Assembly: GCA_949987705.1 (NCBI GenBank)
Contig: OX465286.1
Location: 7,479,445-7,543,444, forward strand
DNA length: 64,000 nt
Direction: 5' to 3'
Source of the DNA: Thereva unica
Lineage: Eukaryota; Arthropoda; Insecta; Diptera; Therevidae
The notes below the pieces were generated by a model. The model worked only from the letters and a program-made list of their open reading frames with translations, ran no database searches and was not told where the DNA came from. The first letter of the stretch is position 1. Every line of letters begins with the position of its first letter. Shown here piece by piece: positions 10,060 through 20,689 of the stretch. The position numbers and the translations under genes are program-made.

Positions 10060-10920
10060 CAGGGTGGCCCATATTCGACGGACCCATCGGGCAACCCCAT
10101 ATCTTTTGACAGAGATGTCAGATCGCCTAATAGCATAGCGCGTTGGAAGCGTCAGTCCAAGCAGATTTTTATCATGGAGCAGTATACGCTACGCGAGCGC
10201 GCGCCTTCTAAGGACACCATTAAACGTTTGTACGAAAGATTTTCGTCTAGTGATGCTCTTTCTAATCCAAAGAGGCCAAATAAAAACCGATCAAGGCGAT
10301 CGGATGAGAATATTGCTCTCGTACGGGTCAGTGTTGAGACGTCGCCAAGGACATCCCAAAAACGCCGTTCTCAGTTGGGCATTGCTCGGACCACTTTACA
10401 GCGGATTATTCACGTTGATTTGCATCTTTTCCAATCTTTGCGTCAATTGAATCTTATACGGGAAAAGATGCAAATCAAGGTGAATAATCCGCTGTAAAGT
10501 GGTCCGAGCAATGCCCAACTGAGAACGGCGTTTTTGGGATGTCCTTGGCGACGTCTCAACACTGACCCGTACGAGAGCAATATTCTCATCCGATCGCCTT
10601 GATCGGTTTTTATTTGGCCTCTTTGGATTAGAAAGAGCATCACTAGACGAAAATCTTTCGTACAAACGTTTAATGGTGTCCTTAGAAGGCGCACTTTTAA
10701 CATCATTTAATTTTTTATACGTACGTTGAGTTTTCACAATTGACTTGTTTTGTTGAATGTAAATTTAAAAAATTTGGGAGCGCTCGCGTAGCGTATACTG
10801 CTCCATGATAAAAATCTGCTTGGACTGACGCTTCCAACGCGGTATGCTATTAGGCGATCTGACATCTCTGTCAAAAGATATGGGGTTGCCCGATGGGTCC
10901 GTCGAATATGGGCCACCCTG
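10060..10920. mobile_element. Palindromic mariner-like (IS630/Tc1 superfamily) derivative
   Basis: Both ends carry CAGGGTGGCCCATATTCGAC as an inverted repeat, flanked by TA on each side (10058-10059 and 10921-10922). The left arm (10060-10432) and right arm (10461-10920) are near-identical reverse complements that meet at a 28-bp spacer. Each arm encodes, pointing inward, the N-terminal part of a transposase: MEQYTLRER at the start (ATG at 10174, plus; 10806, minus), then a helix-turn-helix region with APSKDTIKRL and RTTLQRIIH. The minus arm runs further, into FPYKIQLTQRL. The catalytic DDE half is missing from both arms. The left arm lacks about 90 bp present in the right arm. The element is non-autonomous but could form a long hairpin RNA. 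Confidence 0.88.
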
Positions 10921-10922
10921 TA

Positions 10923-12677
10923 TATGTGTACCAGTTTCCTTCCCTTTTCAAATTTGGAACAAGATGATGGTAGGCGGCCTGTGCAGGATTGGGATCTTTG
11001 GGATTCTGAAACTGAAATACGGGATAAATCATATAAATATACACATTCACACACACACACACGCACATAAATATAAACACAGCCAAGCCCATTAATATTA
11101 ACCCGAAAAAATATGACAACACTCCTCTCGTGTTCTTTGCCGCTCGGCCGGGAGCTTCTCGATATCAAGGAGGAGCTGGAGGAGGTGGTGGGGATATTCA
11201 TGTTTGCCCAGTCTTTTACGGTTGTAAAAATCCGATAAAATGTACTCATGGCAGCAAATCCTTGGGATGGGAGATCCTAAGATAAGGCAGATTTTAACGC
11301 TCGTTTAGAAAATGAACGGTGATTACAGTTAAGATGTTTTTCCTCCTTCTTTGCCACTTTGTATTGCTTTAGTTTGCGGTTTGGTTTGCCTTTTTCTGAT
11401 CACCACTCATTTTTGTTTTTTTATTTTATATACGCCGCCCGGTTGAACCTTAATCATAAAGCGATTAGTCGGACTGCCGCTTTAATTATTATTGAAGGTA
11501 AAACGTTAAGCAATTGCGGTGTACTAGTACAAATTGGAATTGTGATGTACTAGTACAAATGTTTGTGAATCTCATTCTTTTGGGCTTATATTTAACTGAT
11601 TTGTAGTTTGCAGTTGAAATAACAACATTCATAGGAAACCAATTTACTCTAACTACATATATGTAGGTACCCTCCACCTACAGTGATATCCTTTGAACAT
11701 ATAAGTAATACGGGCTTACATGTGTGTGGTGCTGTGAGTGCGGCTATGAGGGCTGCTGCTCTATATCAGAAGGGGGGATGACGTGTAATACTAACCACAA
11801 AACCCACTGAGGTGAGCTTATCCATGATATAGCGGGCGGCCCTATACCTTGTACATTAGTTTTATATTTAGTCAATATTGATGTTTGTTCCATGTGTGGA
11901 AGCATTATTCAATTAGTATGCCAAAGGACGCCCTGCTAGGACCAAACAATTTGTTGCCAGTGAGAGAGCGCATATTATTATTTTATCCATTCGCTCGCTC
12001 CATTTGCTCCTTGTGGGAATATATCTACATATCATATATATGTATAAACACACGTTCCGCCCAAACTATGGGAGGTTAAATGTCAGTTAAAATTGATTTT
12101 AACATTGCATGCCTTTTACATATATATATTTTTTGCGCTCGATACCCCGATACCGAGAGGGTTGGTGGTGGCAGCGGCACACAACCCGGGGTAGGGGTAA
12201 ATTGTAGTAAATGTTTGTGAAACTTTGATGCCCTCAATTAGTTCGACGCAACAAGTGACATTATATAAGCAATTAAACGCAACCACCATTACTTTATGAA
12301 AATTACTTGTTATTTCTGGGTATGTGTGGGTGATGTGTATACATACCTTTTATATTTGCCTTCCGTGCAGGGATAAATTTCCCGAAAATTGGATAGGGTA
12401 CCCTAGTTATATGTACGTATATGTATATATATCGTTTTGAAAGGAAATTCTGGAAGTTGACACATGTTTAATTTTGCCTGAGCCCCGATAAATTGAGTTA
12501 ATAGTATTGGGTTGTTTTTTTTTATATAGTGTGTGAATTATTATTGGCGTCTTAAAAATCAGTTTTCGGGGTATTATTACTTTATTCGTGCAGGAAAGAT
12601 GCTTTTAGGGGTTTCGTTTGTTGTTGTAAGTGCATATAATTAAGGCCAATTAGTCGAATCATTATCGTGATTTCGAG
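10923..12677. other. Spacer; CA microsatellite; one weak exon-like stretch
   Basis: A CA-type microsatellite lies at about 11040-11080. On the minus strand from 11249 a less AT-rich frame starts MSTFYRIFTTVKDW with a serine run after it. The ATG has a favourable GCTGCC context, but no homology was recognised and splice sites cannot be confirmed. The remainder, including ATAT and TATG repeats near 12415-12435, shows nothing recognisable. Confidence 0.4.
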
Positions 12678-13200
12678 TTAGGTTCGTCTTCTTTTTCCAT
12701 TGGCGCTACAGTCCAACTCGACTTGATCTCCTCTAATCTTTTCCCCACTCTTCTCGATTTCTGGCCAAAGTCTTCCAGTTCGATGTGTGGAGTAAGGTCT
12801 CTCTGCATCTGATACAACAGCATCCGTTGATCCTTTCCTCGGCCTGCCTACGGGCATTTCTCCTCCGATGATGCCATACCAGTGAAGCCTTCGTTTACCT
12901 TCTTTGCTGCTCTGTTTTCTGGCATGCAATCGACGTTTCCAGTCCAGCGAAATCTATTGATTTTTATGAACGTCATTATGTCTATGTCGTCATAGATTTG
13001 ATATAACTGCCTATAATGCTTCGCAAAATCTTCCTTTTAAAGGAGTTTAGCATATATGATATATCCTCTATCCTTTATGTAAGTGTCCATGTTTCACTTC
13101 CGTAGCATATAGCGGGGCGAATTAGTGCGGCGAATAAGTGTCTTGTATAGTATAAACTTCGTCGTACGATATATTACTCGAGATTTCAGCAATTCACGGG
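12678..13200 (-). mobile_element. Non-LTR retrotransposon ORF2 C-terminal relic
   Basis: Minus-strand translation gives, across frameshifts, a YGSETWTLT-like motif (about 13080-13105), FKRKILRSIIG, KINRFRW and RPRKG. This is the order found at the end of many insect non-LTR reverse transcriptases after the catalytic domain. Several frameshifts and stops separate the blocks, so it is an old inactive copy. The active-site DD pair would lie further upstream and is not present. Confidence 0.65.
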
Positions 13201-13242
13201 GTTTTATTTCTGAGCAGATTCTCCTACAGATTTTTTCTTCTT

Positions 13243-13445
13243 CTTAAATGGCAAGACTGGTCTTCCATATTTAGCAAGACCAAGACAGGACAGGACAAGG
13301 ACAAGACAAGACTGCAAAATCAAGACAGCAAGACCTTCTTGCTCATCATTACGTACCAAAAGTCTTGCAGTGATGAGCAAAAAGTCTTGTCTTGCACATT
13401 TAACAAGACCAAGACTTTTTGCAAGTCTTCTTGCAACACTTTTTG
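13243..13445. repeat. CAAGAC/GTCTTG-rich degenerate repeat
   Basis: CAAGAC and its complement GTCTTG recur about a dozen times, first mainly as CAAGAC and then as GTCTTG, giving extensive potential for imperfect hairpins. CTTGC/GCAAG variants are mixed in. It could be the subterminal repeats of a DNA transposon or simple satellite-like expansion. It lies between two minus-strand non-LTR relics. No target-site duplication was identified. Confidence 0.6.
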
Positions 13446-14604
13446 CAGCACTTTTTTTTTTTTATATGAAAAAACCAAGCTTAGGTGTAACCCTTTGTAC
13501 TACCAGTCCGTCATGTCGTTCAGTTCATGGTGCAATGTCTAGTAGTAAGCTTGGTTTGAAGAATAGAGGAGAATAGGAAAGGTTAGAGGGGGTCTGGAGG
13601 GTGTAGAAGAAAATGACGATGAACCTCACGCTTGAACTCTAAGGTGTTGTACGAGTTCGGAAATACTGACTGCGGGAGATTATTCCACAGTCGAGTTGTT
13701 CTATTCATAAACGAACTTCTAAACCGTATTGTGCGTGAACGATAGGGTATGGGGGATGAGCCGAGCACTGTTTACTCATCGCTGCAAAACTTTTGGAGAA
13801 TATTGCCGTGCATACAGGAGGTACTGAATTTCAGTGGAACAGTCGCTATAGTAATAGCGATAAAGTATAGAGAAGGCTGCTATATTCCTACGATGGCTTA
13901 AGATGCCTATGGAGGCGCCAAAGGGGCCCATCACCAATGAGTTTGCTGGCACGATTTTGCACCTTGTCGATGCAAGCCAAGGTAGTTTTTTGGGGCACCT
14001 GTCCAGATATACTTAACTCCGCCGCCGTCTGGTCTCAAGTCCAGGGTGCGAAAGGAGGAGGGCGGTCGATCTGCCGAATTGACCAAAATCGGGAAGTCAA
14101 AGAAACTAGGCAAGAAAACCGACAGCAGCGTATCCTTTGCGGGGACCGGCAGCTTACGGATCAAAGAAGAAGAAGCCCAGATGTACGAATTGTATTCAAG
14201 GCGAGTTCGAATGTAAGATTTGTAGATTGCCAGGGCGGCTGGGTGGAGGAGGAACTTGCATCTCTTGAGAAATCCAAGGCATTGAGAGGCTTGTTTGGCG
14301 ATTTGGAATATATGATCATTCCGTCGCAGATTCTCCTTTAAAGTTACTCCAAGGATGTTAAGAGTTGAGTGTCAATCGTTAGATTCTCTTTACCTACTCA
14401 GATAGGAGGAAGGTCGGTGCAATTTTTGTTGAAGATCAGACAGTAGGGGTATACCGGAATAATGCAAGTGGCTCTTTCAAAACCTGGCTCCTTCATACCA
14501 CTTCTCCCCTACTTCGTTTTGGTGGCGTTAAATTCAACACGATTCATGCCACCCCAATCAAGAATCGATCCGGTTGTTTGAAGTGGACATCAGTTCACCT
14601 GGTG

Positions 14605-15375
14605 CAGTGCCGGATTAAGCCAAATGGGGGCCCTAGGCCATTCAAATTCAGGGGCGCCCTAGGCCATTCAAATTCTGAGGCGCCCTTTTTTTAATACATA
14701 ATTGTAAAATTAAACTCTCTTAAAGTCCTCTGCTCCCCCCCCCCCCACCCCTAGTTGAGTACGACATTTTTCAATTATTATTTCTGTAAAATTACGAGGT
14801 ATTCAATTCAATATGCTTTTATATTAAGTTTGACCAATAGAATACAATAAGCAATTTAGTATACTCAATATACCGTTAGAACCATGGCGCCCATCTCAAG
14901 ACCCGATACGCCTCGCTGCACCCAACAGCCAATAGTAGCCACTAAAAGCCATCCATTGACTTGGTATTCTTCGAGATATGAATTTTACACAGATTAAGTG
15001 CTTCAAAGAACGGGTCCATGGGTCTTGAGAAGGCCACCATGGATCTAACGGTATATTGAGTATACTATATTGCTTATTGTATTCTACTTGTCATACCCTC
15101 TCATTTGATACCCATGTCGAGGGTGTTGTGAAAAAAGTGGTAATCCGCCCTCTTGAGACGGCCACCATGGATCTAAAGGTATATTGAGTATGCTATATTG
15201 CTTATTGTTTTTCAGTTTAGTTTCAATAGCGTCATGGCCTACCAAAAAAAAAAAAAATTAACTTGAAATTAAAAATTGTATTTAAAAAAAATCATATCAC
15301 ATTTTCGTGGGGGCCCCTACTCGTCGGGGGCCCTAGGCCATGGCCTAGTCCGGCCTAATGGGTAATCCAGCACTG
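14605..15375. mobile_element. Non-autonomous hAT element with 8-bp target duplication
   Basis: The left end reads CAGTGCCGGATTA and the right end, reversed, CAGTGCTGGATTA. The 8-bp duplication ACCTGGTG flanks both sides exactly (14597-14604 and 15376-15383). Both subterminal regions contain GGGGGCCCTAGGCCA. It is 771 bp long with no transposase. It is inserted in a non-LTR reverse transcriptase that continues on both sides. The body holds a separate inverted repeat (14832-15092). Confidence 0.92.
14832..15210. repeat. 73-bp inverted repeat plus a third copy inside the hAT element
   Basis: 14832-14904 and 15020-15092 are reverse complements at about 90 percent by eye, sharing TAACGGTATATTGAGTATAC. 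A third copy (about 15147-15210) is in direct orientation relative to the second. The pattern suggests a smaller foldback element or a partial duplication nested in the hAT body. Confidence 0.75.
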
Positions 15376-15539
15376 ACCTGGTGGTAAGGACAAGGTCTGG
15401 CACGTGCTTGTCTTATATTGTATAAGGATTAAGAGAAATGCAAAGTATCTTCAATCAGCGAAGCAGGATTGAGAGCTAGGGCGGCAATTTATCTTTCTGT
15501 CCGGGGCGACGTAACGGCTAGATCAGGCCCTTCAGGGAA

Positions 15540-16402
15540 TTTGTCCCAGAGGCTCGGAGACTGAACAAGACGACCAGCCAAGAACTATGAATTCGCAATT
15601 ACTTCTTACTCCAATCATATTATGATATAATTCGCCGTCAAAGAACAAAACGGGGCAGAGGGTTACTTCTGTTCAAAAGGATCGATTTGATTTCAAAATG
15701 CCCCATACTGTTCCTGGTGTTATTATTATTTTTTTTCTTCTGTTTGTGTTTCCTCCTCCAGCATAGTATCGTCGTGTCTGTGGAGAATACTTCCCAATCA
15801 AGATTAAATAAATTTAATGAATTTCTCAAGGTGTCATCCCTTAGTTATTTTCATTGCTTTCGAATCTTTTTTTTTATTTGATTATTTATATACTATCTTT
15901 TCTCCCTCAGTTTTCACCCTATTATCCCTTCGTATTTTGCTATTTTACCGGGGCTGCAATTGGGAATTGGTGTATACACAGAGCGGACATATTCTTTTAT
16001 ATTTTTTCTATAAAGTGTTTTGCGGATAAATTAAATTTAAGAAGTTCATCAATGATCCGCCAGGGGAAAATATTACCAGAAGATATCTCCTCGTATAATT
16101 GATTCGGAGATGGTCGTCTTAAAAATTGTGATTGCTTGTCCGGATGGTGTTATACGTATAAGAAAAATTATTTCTAGTGAATGTCCTTTAATAAGATTAT
16201 TATTTTTGGTGAGTTTGTGTATGTATGTATGCGCAGCTAATGAAGATAATAATTTTACAGTTTATACTTACAAATGTAAGGGGGTGGGGAGGGATAAATG
16301 TTTTCAGAGAACGGAAGTGTTTCTAATCCACTTCCATGAGCGGACACCAGCGGATGCTACTAGTATGAGATATATGTACTTGGTTATATTTAGAGCTTTC
16401 CA
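15540..16402. other. Non-coding spacer
   Basis: No gene was recognised. Plus-strand frames at 15687-16406 are T-rich and hydrophobic, as expected for AT-rich DNA, and lack family resemblance. Confidence 0.5.
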
Positions 16403-16648
16403 TTAAAACATCCCAGTTGCAATAAATTGGACTGGCATTGACTTGCGCCCCGGGCATAGTGCACAGGAATGACATCCACATACTGTCCCAATACTTTTTC
16501 CATCTAGCAAAACGGAAGGGCATCGCATAAAAGCCGGAACGGCGTTAACATATCTTTCGGAAAAGTTCCTCACCATATTCCTAATCCCTGCATGACCACG
16601 GGTATTTATTGCGGCATAAAAATGCTCACATTTCCCTCTGCTGGCCAT
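16403..16648 (-). pseudogene. Possible integrase zinc-binding domain relic
   Basis: An 81-residue minus-strand frame, clearly richer in GC than its surroundings, contains HFYAAINTRGHAGIRNM followed by FSERYVNAV and MRC. This resembles the H-x(n)-GH-G-R-M...Y-N pattern of retroelement integrase H2C2 domains of the KRBA2-like type. The expected paired cysteines are only partly present (MRCP, then CGCHSC further on). The match is weak; it could be an unrelated relic. It is not joined to the other integrase piece at 8256-8470. Confidence 0.35.
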
Positions 16649-16649
16649 A

Positions 16650-17776
16650 ATCGGTTTTGTGGACTACTACTAGCAGAATGGAAGATGAAGTAGACCGGAA
16701 ACCTGATGAAGGGAAAATTTTGTTCTCGTGAATTTTGTGTCTAGCTTTTCCGTTTTTTTGTTTTTTTTTTTTTTTGTTTTTCACCGTTTTACGTTACGCA
16801 TATACAGGATAACAACAGTAGAAGGCAAAAGGGCGCGGAAATTGCGGAAGTGCAATCGCCACAACACGTAACACAGAGAGAGAGAGATAGAGTCCTTAAA
16901 AAGATAAAATTCACTCCGGAAAATCTCATAAAAGATAAAATTTTCGTAGAGCATACCTCAGTTTTATTGGGCGTGAAGAATTTCATTTTATTTTCCATTT
17001 TCAGGAATATATAAAGGTGCCACGTACGAGCAGATATTTTGCATATGTATCAGTGTGACCCCCCCCCCCCCTGCTTCCTCTGCCCTTCTCCGATGGCGGC
17101 GGCGGCGGCGGCGACGAGACCTGCAGAACCGTGGGGTCCTAAATGTGGATCCTTCCCCTAAATTATGAGCTTTCAAAAAACAAAAAGGGACCGAACTGTG
17201 CAAGTATTTCCTTCCTTGCTTTTTAATTAAATGCTCGATGGCGCTCCTCTCGCATTGTTTCTTTTTACTTCTGTTTATATTTTTGCTGGTAGGGGGGGTG
17301 TTCTCTCATTTGCTTTTTTTTATTTAATTTTTATTTTCCTACGCAGCCCCGGAAACAAATAATTTTCATCGGTGCGATTATCTTCGTATTTTCTTCCAGT
17401 TGAAGAAAGTGTAGCGATTGGATTCATTTCTTTTGGGATTTGTCTTGGGAAAAAAGAAGGTTCAGTATTTTTTTCACTATCCTTACAAAGGTAATAGCCA
17501 GGGAATGGAAATGTCGGCATTTATTTTGCGTTTTCTTGATCCGCTTGCAATTTTATTGAGGGATTTGCAAAAAATAAAAAAAAAATATCAAAAACAAAGC
17601 GAATCCGGCTCTTTTCTTCTTTTAGGATTCAAATACCATTCCTGAATGGGCATTTTGTTAATGACCAACAAATAAAACGGAAACGACGGAGCACATCAAA
17701 GATCAGAAATAAAATCGCAAAGAGAACGTAACTCGAAATAACCAAATGGTTAGGGGTTCGAACCACATTGCAAATG
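16650..17776. other. Spacer with CGG and poly(C) tracts
   Basis: No gene was recognised. A (GGC)n tract lies at about 17094-17117, a 13-base poly(C) at 17059-17071 and a T-rich tract near 16757-16775. The arginine-rich minus-strand frame at 16988-17203 is produced by the CGG tract. A GGTTCGAACC palindrome at about 17756 resembles a B box but has no supporting structure. Confidence 0.5.
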
Positions 17777-17779
17777 TAA

Positions 17780-17968
17780 AGCCCACTCTACACGATGCTA
17801 TGAGCACCCTCCAACGTTGGACATTTGATGGTATTGGTTGTGTGGCCGATGCTCGAGCTACGGGTGTCCAATGTCAAGCGCGTTCAATGGCTGTTGTCGA
17901 TATTGAATCAAACGTTCGAAACCAATATATTCACATTAACGTTCGCCGCGCGTCGTGTAGAGCTGGTT
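17780..17968. mobile_element. Harbinger-like MITE, 189 bp
   Basis: Termini AGCCCACTCTACACGATGC and, reversed, AACCAGCTCTACACGACGC form a 19-bp inverted repeat with four mismatches. TAA flanks both sides (17777-17779 and 17969-17971), the 3-bp target type used by PIF/Harbinger elements. The interior is GC-richer than the flanks and non-coding. The open frame across it (17746-18003) is incidental. Confidence 0.7.
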
Positions 17969-18239
17969 TAACTGCACGCAATGTAACATTGGTCATGCTG
18001 TAATGACACGACATGACCAATGACACGACACGGCCAGACGCAAAGCGACCTAGAAAACCTGAGTCGACCTTTCCAGTCTTCTACTTTGATCCGTTAGCTG
18101 GAGGTCTGCGTGGGACGTCCCCACAACGGATATGTTACTGTCGGTGCCGCTGGGTCTCGAACTGTATTCACGATTCATTTCCATTCTTGCTGATTTTTGG
18201 TGACAAATCTCGAGCCTCGATAACTGATAATCGTTAATT

Positions 18240-18698
18240 CTTTAACTGCTAACCCAGAGGTCCCGGGTTCGAATCCCGGCCCGGCCCACGGTCTTTCGCC
18301 TTTTCCACTTTCCCATCCACATAACTTCCCTTCTTCCTTCTCCCCTCTTTACATTCCTGATTCCTCCTGTCATAGCCTTGGCTAGTCCTTCCCCGCTCCA
18401 CCAAGCGCATGTCATCGGTTGGCTGACGAGATTCAACTCGTTTCAGGAGGCATAACACTCCAGCGAGTTGTTTCTTCTCAAATGCCCCGATGCCAGAGTC
18501 GCGAAATGGTTGGAAGTAGGTGGAATAAAAATATTGCGGCTAGGTTGTGGCAGCTCCTTCCTACTTCTCTGTCTCTTTCTACTCTCTATCTTCCGACTAG
18601 AGCTGCTGCTCGACATTCTATACGAAAAAAATAGATTGTCGAACAGTACAAAGGGGCTTTCCCTAAGCCTCTAGTCTATCAAATAAAAAAAAAAAAGT
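18240..18698 (+). mobile_element. tRNA-derived SINE, probably 5' incomplete
   Basis: The left part ends in a tRNA-like T-arm with a perfect 5-bp stem, CCGGG-TTCGAAT-CCCGG (18263-18279 region), matching a pol III B box. The element then runs about 400 bp to a terminal AAATAAAAAAAAAAAA tail at about 18680-18696. A clear A box was not found, so the 5' half is missing or very degraded. The tail abuts the 3' end of a minus-strand non-LTR relic, consistent with insertion there. Confidence 0.6.
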
Positions 18699-19559
18699 GG
18701 CCCTCGATATTCTTCAGCCAGGTTTTCTTTGATGCTGATCGTTGAATTCTACGGTTTGCGGATTGGTTTCGCCAGAGAAGTTTACGTGGCAAGTGGTTAT
18801 CATCCATTCGGCAAACATGTCTAAACCACCGTAGTTGACGTTTTTTTGTATTTCTTTTTTGATCAGTGTGTGCTGATCGCATCTTTATCTAACTGTATCG
18901 TTTCGAAAACGAGAGTGAGACACCGAGAATCTGACTCAAGCATCGCATTTGCAAAACCTCAAGCTTCTTGACGTTCGGTTCGAGCAGTGTCCCCGTTTCC
19001 GATCCATAAAGAAGTATCGAAACGATCAACGTTCGGTAAAGGTGTAATTTCGTTTTGATGGCAATATTTGTTCGTTTTCATATGCACCACTTGAGCGAGG
19101 CGAATGTTGGTGCTACCTGGCCTATGCGGCTGTGAACATAGTCCGACGATGCCACTTTCTTTTCTTCAATCAACCAATGATCCCAAATATTTGAACATCA
19201 GAACTTATTCGATTTGGGTTTCATCGAGGTGAACCTGGCTTTCGATCGGTCCGTCGTCAGCCCTTTGGTCTCTTCCGCATTGATTTTTAACCCGTATGAC
19301 TGGACAATGCGGGAAATGTCGTATAAGATGTCCGTTGCGTTGGCTTCCATGTAGGAAAAGACGTCGCTATCGTCGGCGAACGTCAAGTCGGTTACGAAGT
19401 TGTTGTCGTCATATCGAACTCCGCATCGTCCATCGAATTCTTCAAGCATAATCGCGTCGATCACAGCGTTAAAAAGAAGTGGCGAAGCGACATCTCCTTG
19501 TCGGACACCTGTTTGAAACGTTAAATCTTCGGATATGCTTCGAATACTATGAATACGAT
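18699..19559 (-). mobile_element. Non-LTR reverse transcriptase relic, 3' part (catalytic FADD)
   Basis: The minus frame contains SEDLTFQTGVRQGDVASPLL and, further on, LTFADDSDVFS (about 19350-19390), the palm motif of a reverse transcriptase with FADD instead of YADD. SYGLKINAEETK follows. Closer to the 3' end come QLRWFRHVCRMDDN and LPRKLLWR, the usual C-terminal block of this clade. Frameshifts lie between the palm and the C-terminal block. The domain is cut at 19559 by a 3-kb hAT, and the upstream part resumes at 22593. Confidence 0.82.
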
Positions 19560-19789
19560 CAGTAGCGTAGCGTGGGGGGTGCAGAGGGGGCCATGGCCCC
19601 GGGCGGCGTAGATATTGGGGGCGGCGGCCAAACTGGACCGAACTAGAGATCCTACCGGCAACATCAGGCCCTAACCATTGCCACATCCAGCACGATGTCC
19701 TGGCTGATGGTGTCTACAGGCCAAACATAAATGGGGAGGGAAGTGAAGTGAGGTGAAGTTAGGTACCATTCCATATAAATGTATGAGAG

Positions 19790-20434
19790 CAAAGGCGGCG
19801 CTTACATAGGTGAAAATGGTGCACTTGCACCGGGCGCAATTTCGGAAATTAAGATTTAAAAAAAAAAAATTGAAAATTGAAAAAGTGATCCCATTGTCAT
19901 ATATTACACGAAATGCACCTTCTGTGCGTTTTACCATTGTCTTCTGCAAGATTGCCTATGTTCTGAAGTTTTTGAAAGCGGCTTCTATGTCCAGTAAGGC
20001 TGTTAAGTGGACTGCTTTGTTATGCAAGACTCTACCGTAGAAATCAATATATGCAGTGCAGTTACCACCTAATATCCTTCGAAATATAAAGGATTGGAGA
20101 ACGACATAGAGACCTTCGTTATGGAGATTCGAGTTTATAGTATTATTAGTGCTGGAAATAGTTAAGGAAGTGCAGCTTACAATGAAAATCATCGGAGTGC
20201 ATTAATCAGCATTAGCGGGAGAGTTTTGTGAACTTAAAGCGTAAGTAAACTCAGCCCAAAAGCAAGATCCCGAAGCAAATCCTGATTGGACAAAGGCAGG
20301 GGCGCGCTTTCATAGAGTTTTTGTGTCTTCTTTCATTTTCCATTACTGCCATCAAAATATGAATAAAAATGAAGGGGGCACAATATGTATATGGCATGCT
20401 GCACCGGGCGCAAAAAAGCCAAACGCCGGCCCTG
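19790..20434. mobile_element. Non-autonomous hAT element, GGCGC family, copy 3
   Basis: Termini are CAAAGGCGGCGCTTACAT and CGCCGGCCCTG. The target duplication TATGAGAG is perfect (19782-19789 and 20435-20442). GCACCGGGCGCAATTTC occurs near the left end and GCACCGGGCGCAAAAAAG near the right. The interior matches copy 2, and a second left-end-like block (CAGGGGCGCGCTTTCAT, about 20298) is embedded. Non-coding, 645 bp. Confidence 0.92.
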
Positions 20435-20689
20435 TATGAGAGTGACCAATATGGCAGTAAGTGGATGTTACATCTACTTCAGTGGAAGTTACGTCTACTT
20501 TACTTCTGCGTTACTTTTCATTTAGGTTTGGCCTTATTTCTGGACTATAAAGTTGAGGCATCAAAATTATCCAACCAAACTCTCCTATTTGATGGATTAT
20601 CAAAAAAGCGTACGCCTGTGATGGAAGACAAGAATAACTCATGCATGGACCTTCTTTTTGTATCCATGTTTGTGTAAATGGTTCAAAAC

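Larger units (their letters stand above)
13583..15535 (-). mobile_element. Non-LTR retrotransposon reverse transcriptase relic, split by a hAT insertion
   Basis: Reading minus, motifs occur in the expected ORF2 order. DTLHFSLNP near 15440-15470 occupies the place of the catalytic ADDSTLHF box. Then come MNRVEFNATKTK near 14530, CLGFLKRCKF and YIRTRLEYNSYIW near 14190-14290, KVQNRASKLIGDGP near 13945-13970, FSILYRYYYSDCS near 13860, and NRTTRLWNNL plus FKREVHRHF at the 3' end. Frameshifts and stops are scattered. A hAT element (14605-15375) interrupts the fingers/palm part, and about 190 bp of unrelated, less AT-rich sequence (about 13985-14175) separates IWASSS from the KVQNRAS block. The catalytic aspartates are degraded. 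Inactive. Confidence 0.8.

Noticed and set aside
10012..10497. 161-residue plus-strand protein starting at 10012
   Set aside because: The first part precedes the element's terminal repeat. The real transposase start is the ATG at 10174, and the end runs into the reversed arm.
13937..14341. 134-residue plus-strand frame
   Set aside because: It lies opposite a minus-strand reverse transcriptase relic whose motifs are recognisable; the plus frame has none.
16988..17203. Arginine-rich protein
   Set aside because: Generated by a CGG trinucleotide tract; no start context or family similarity.
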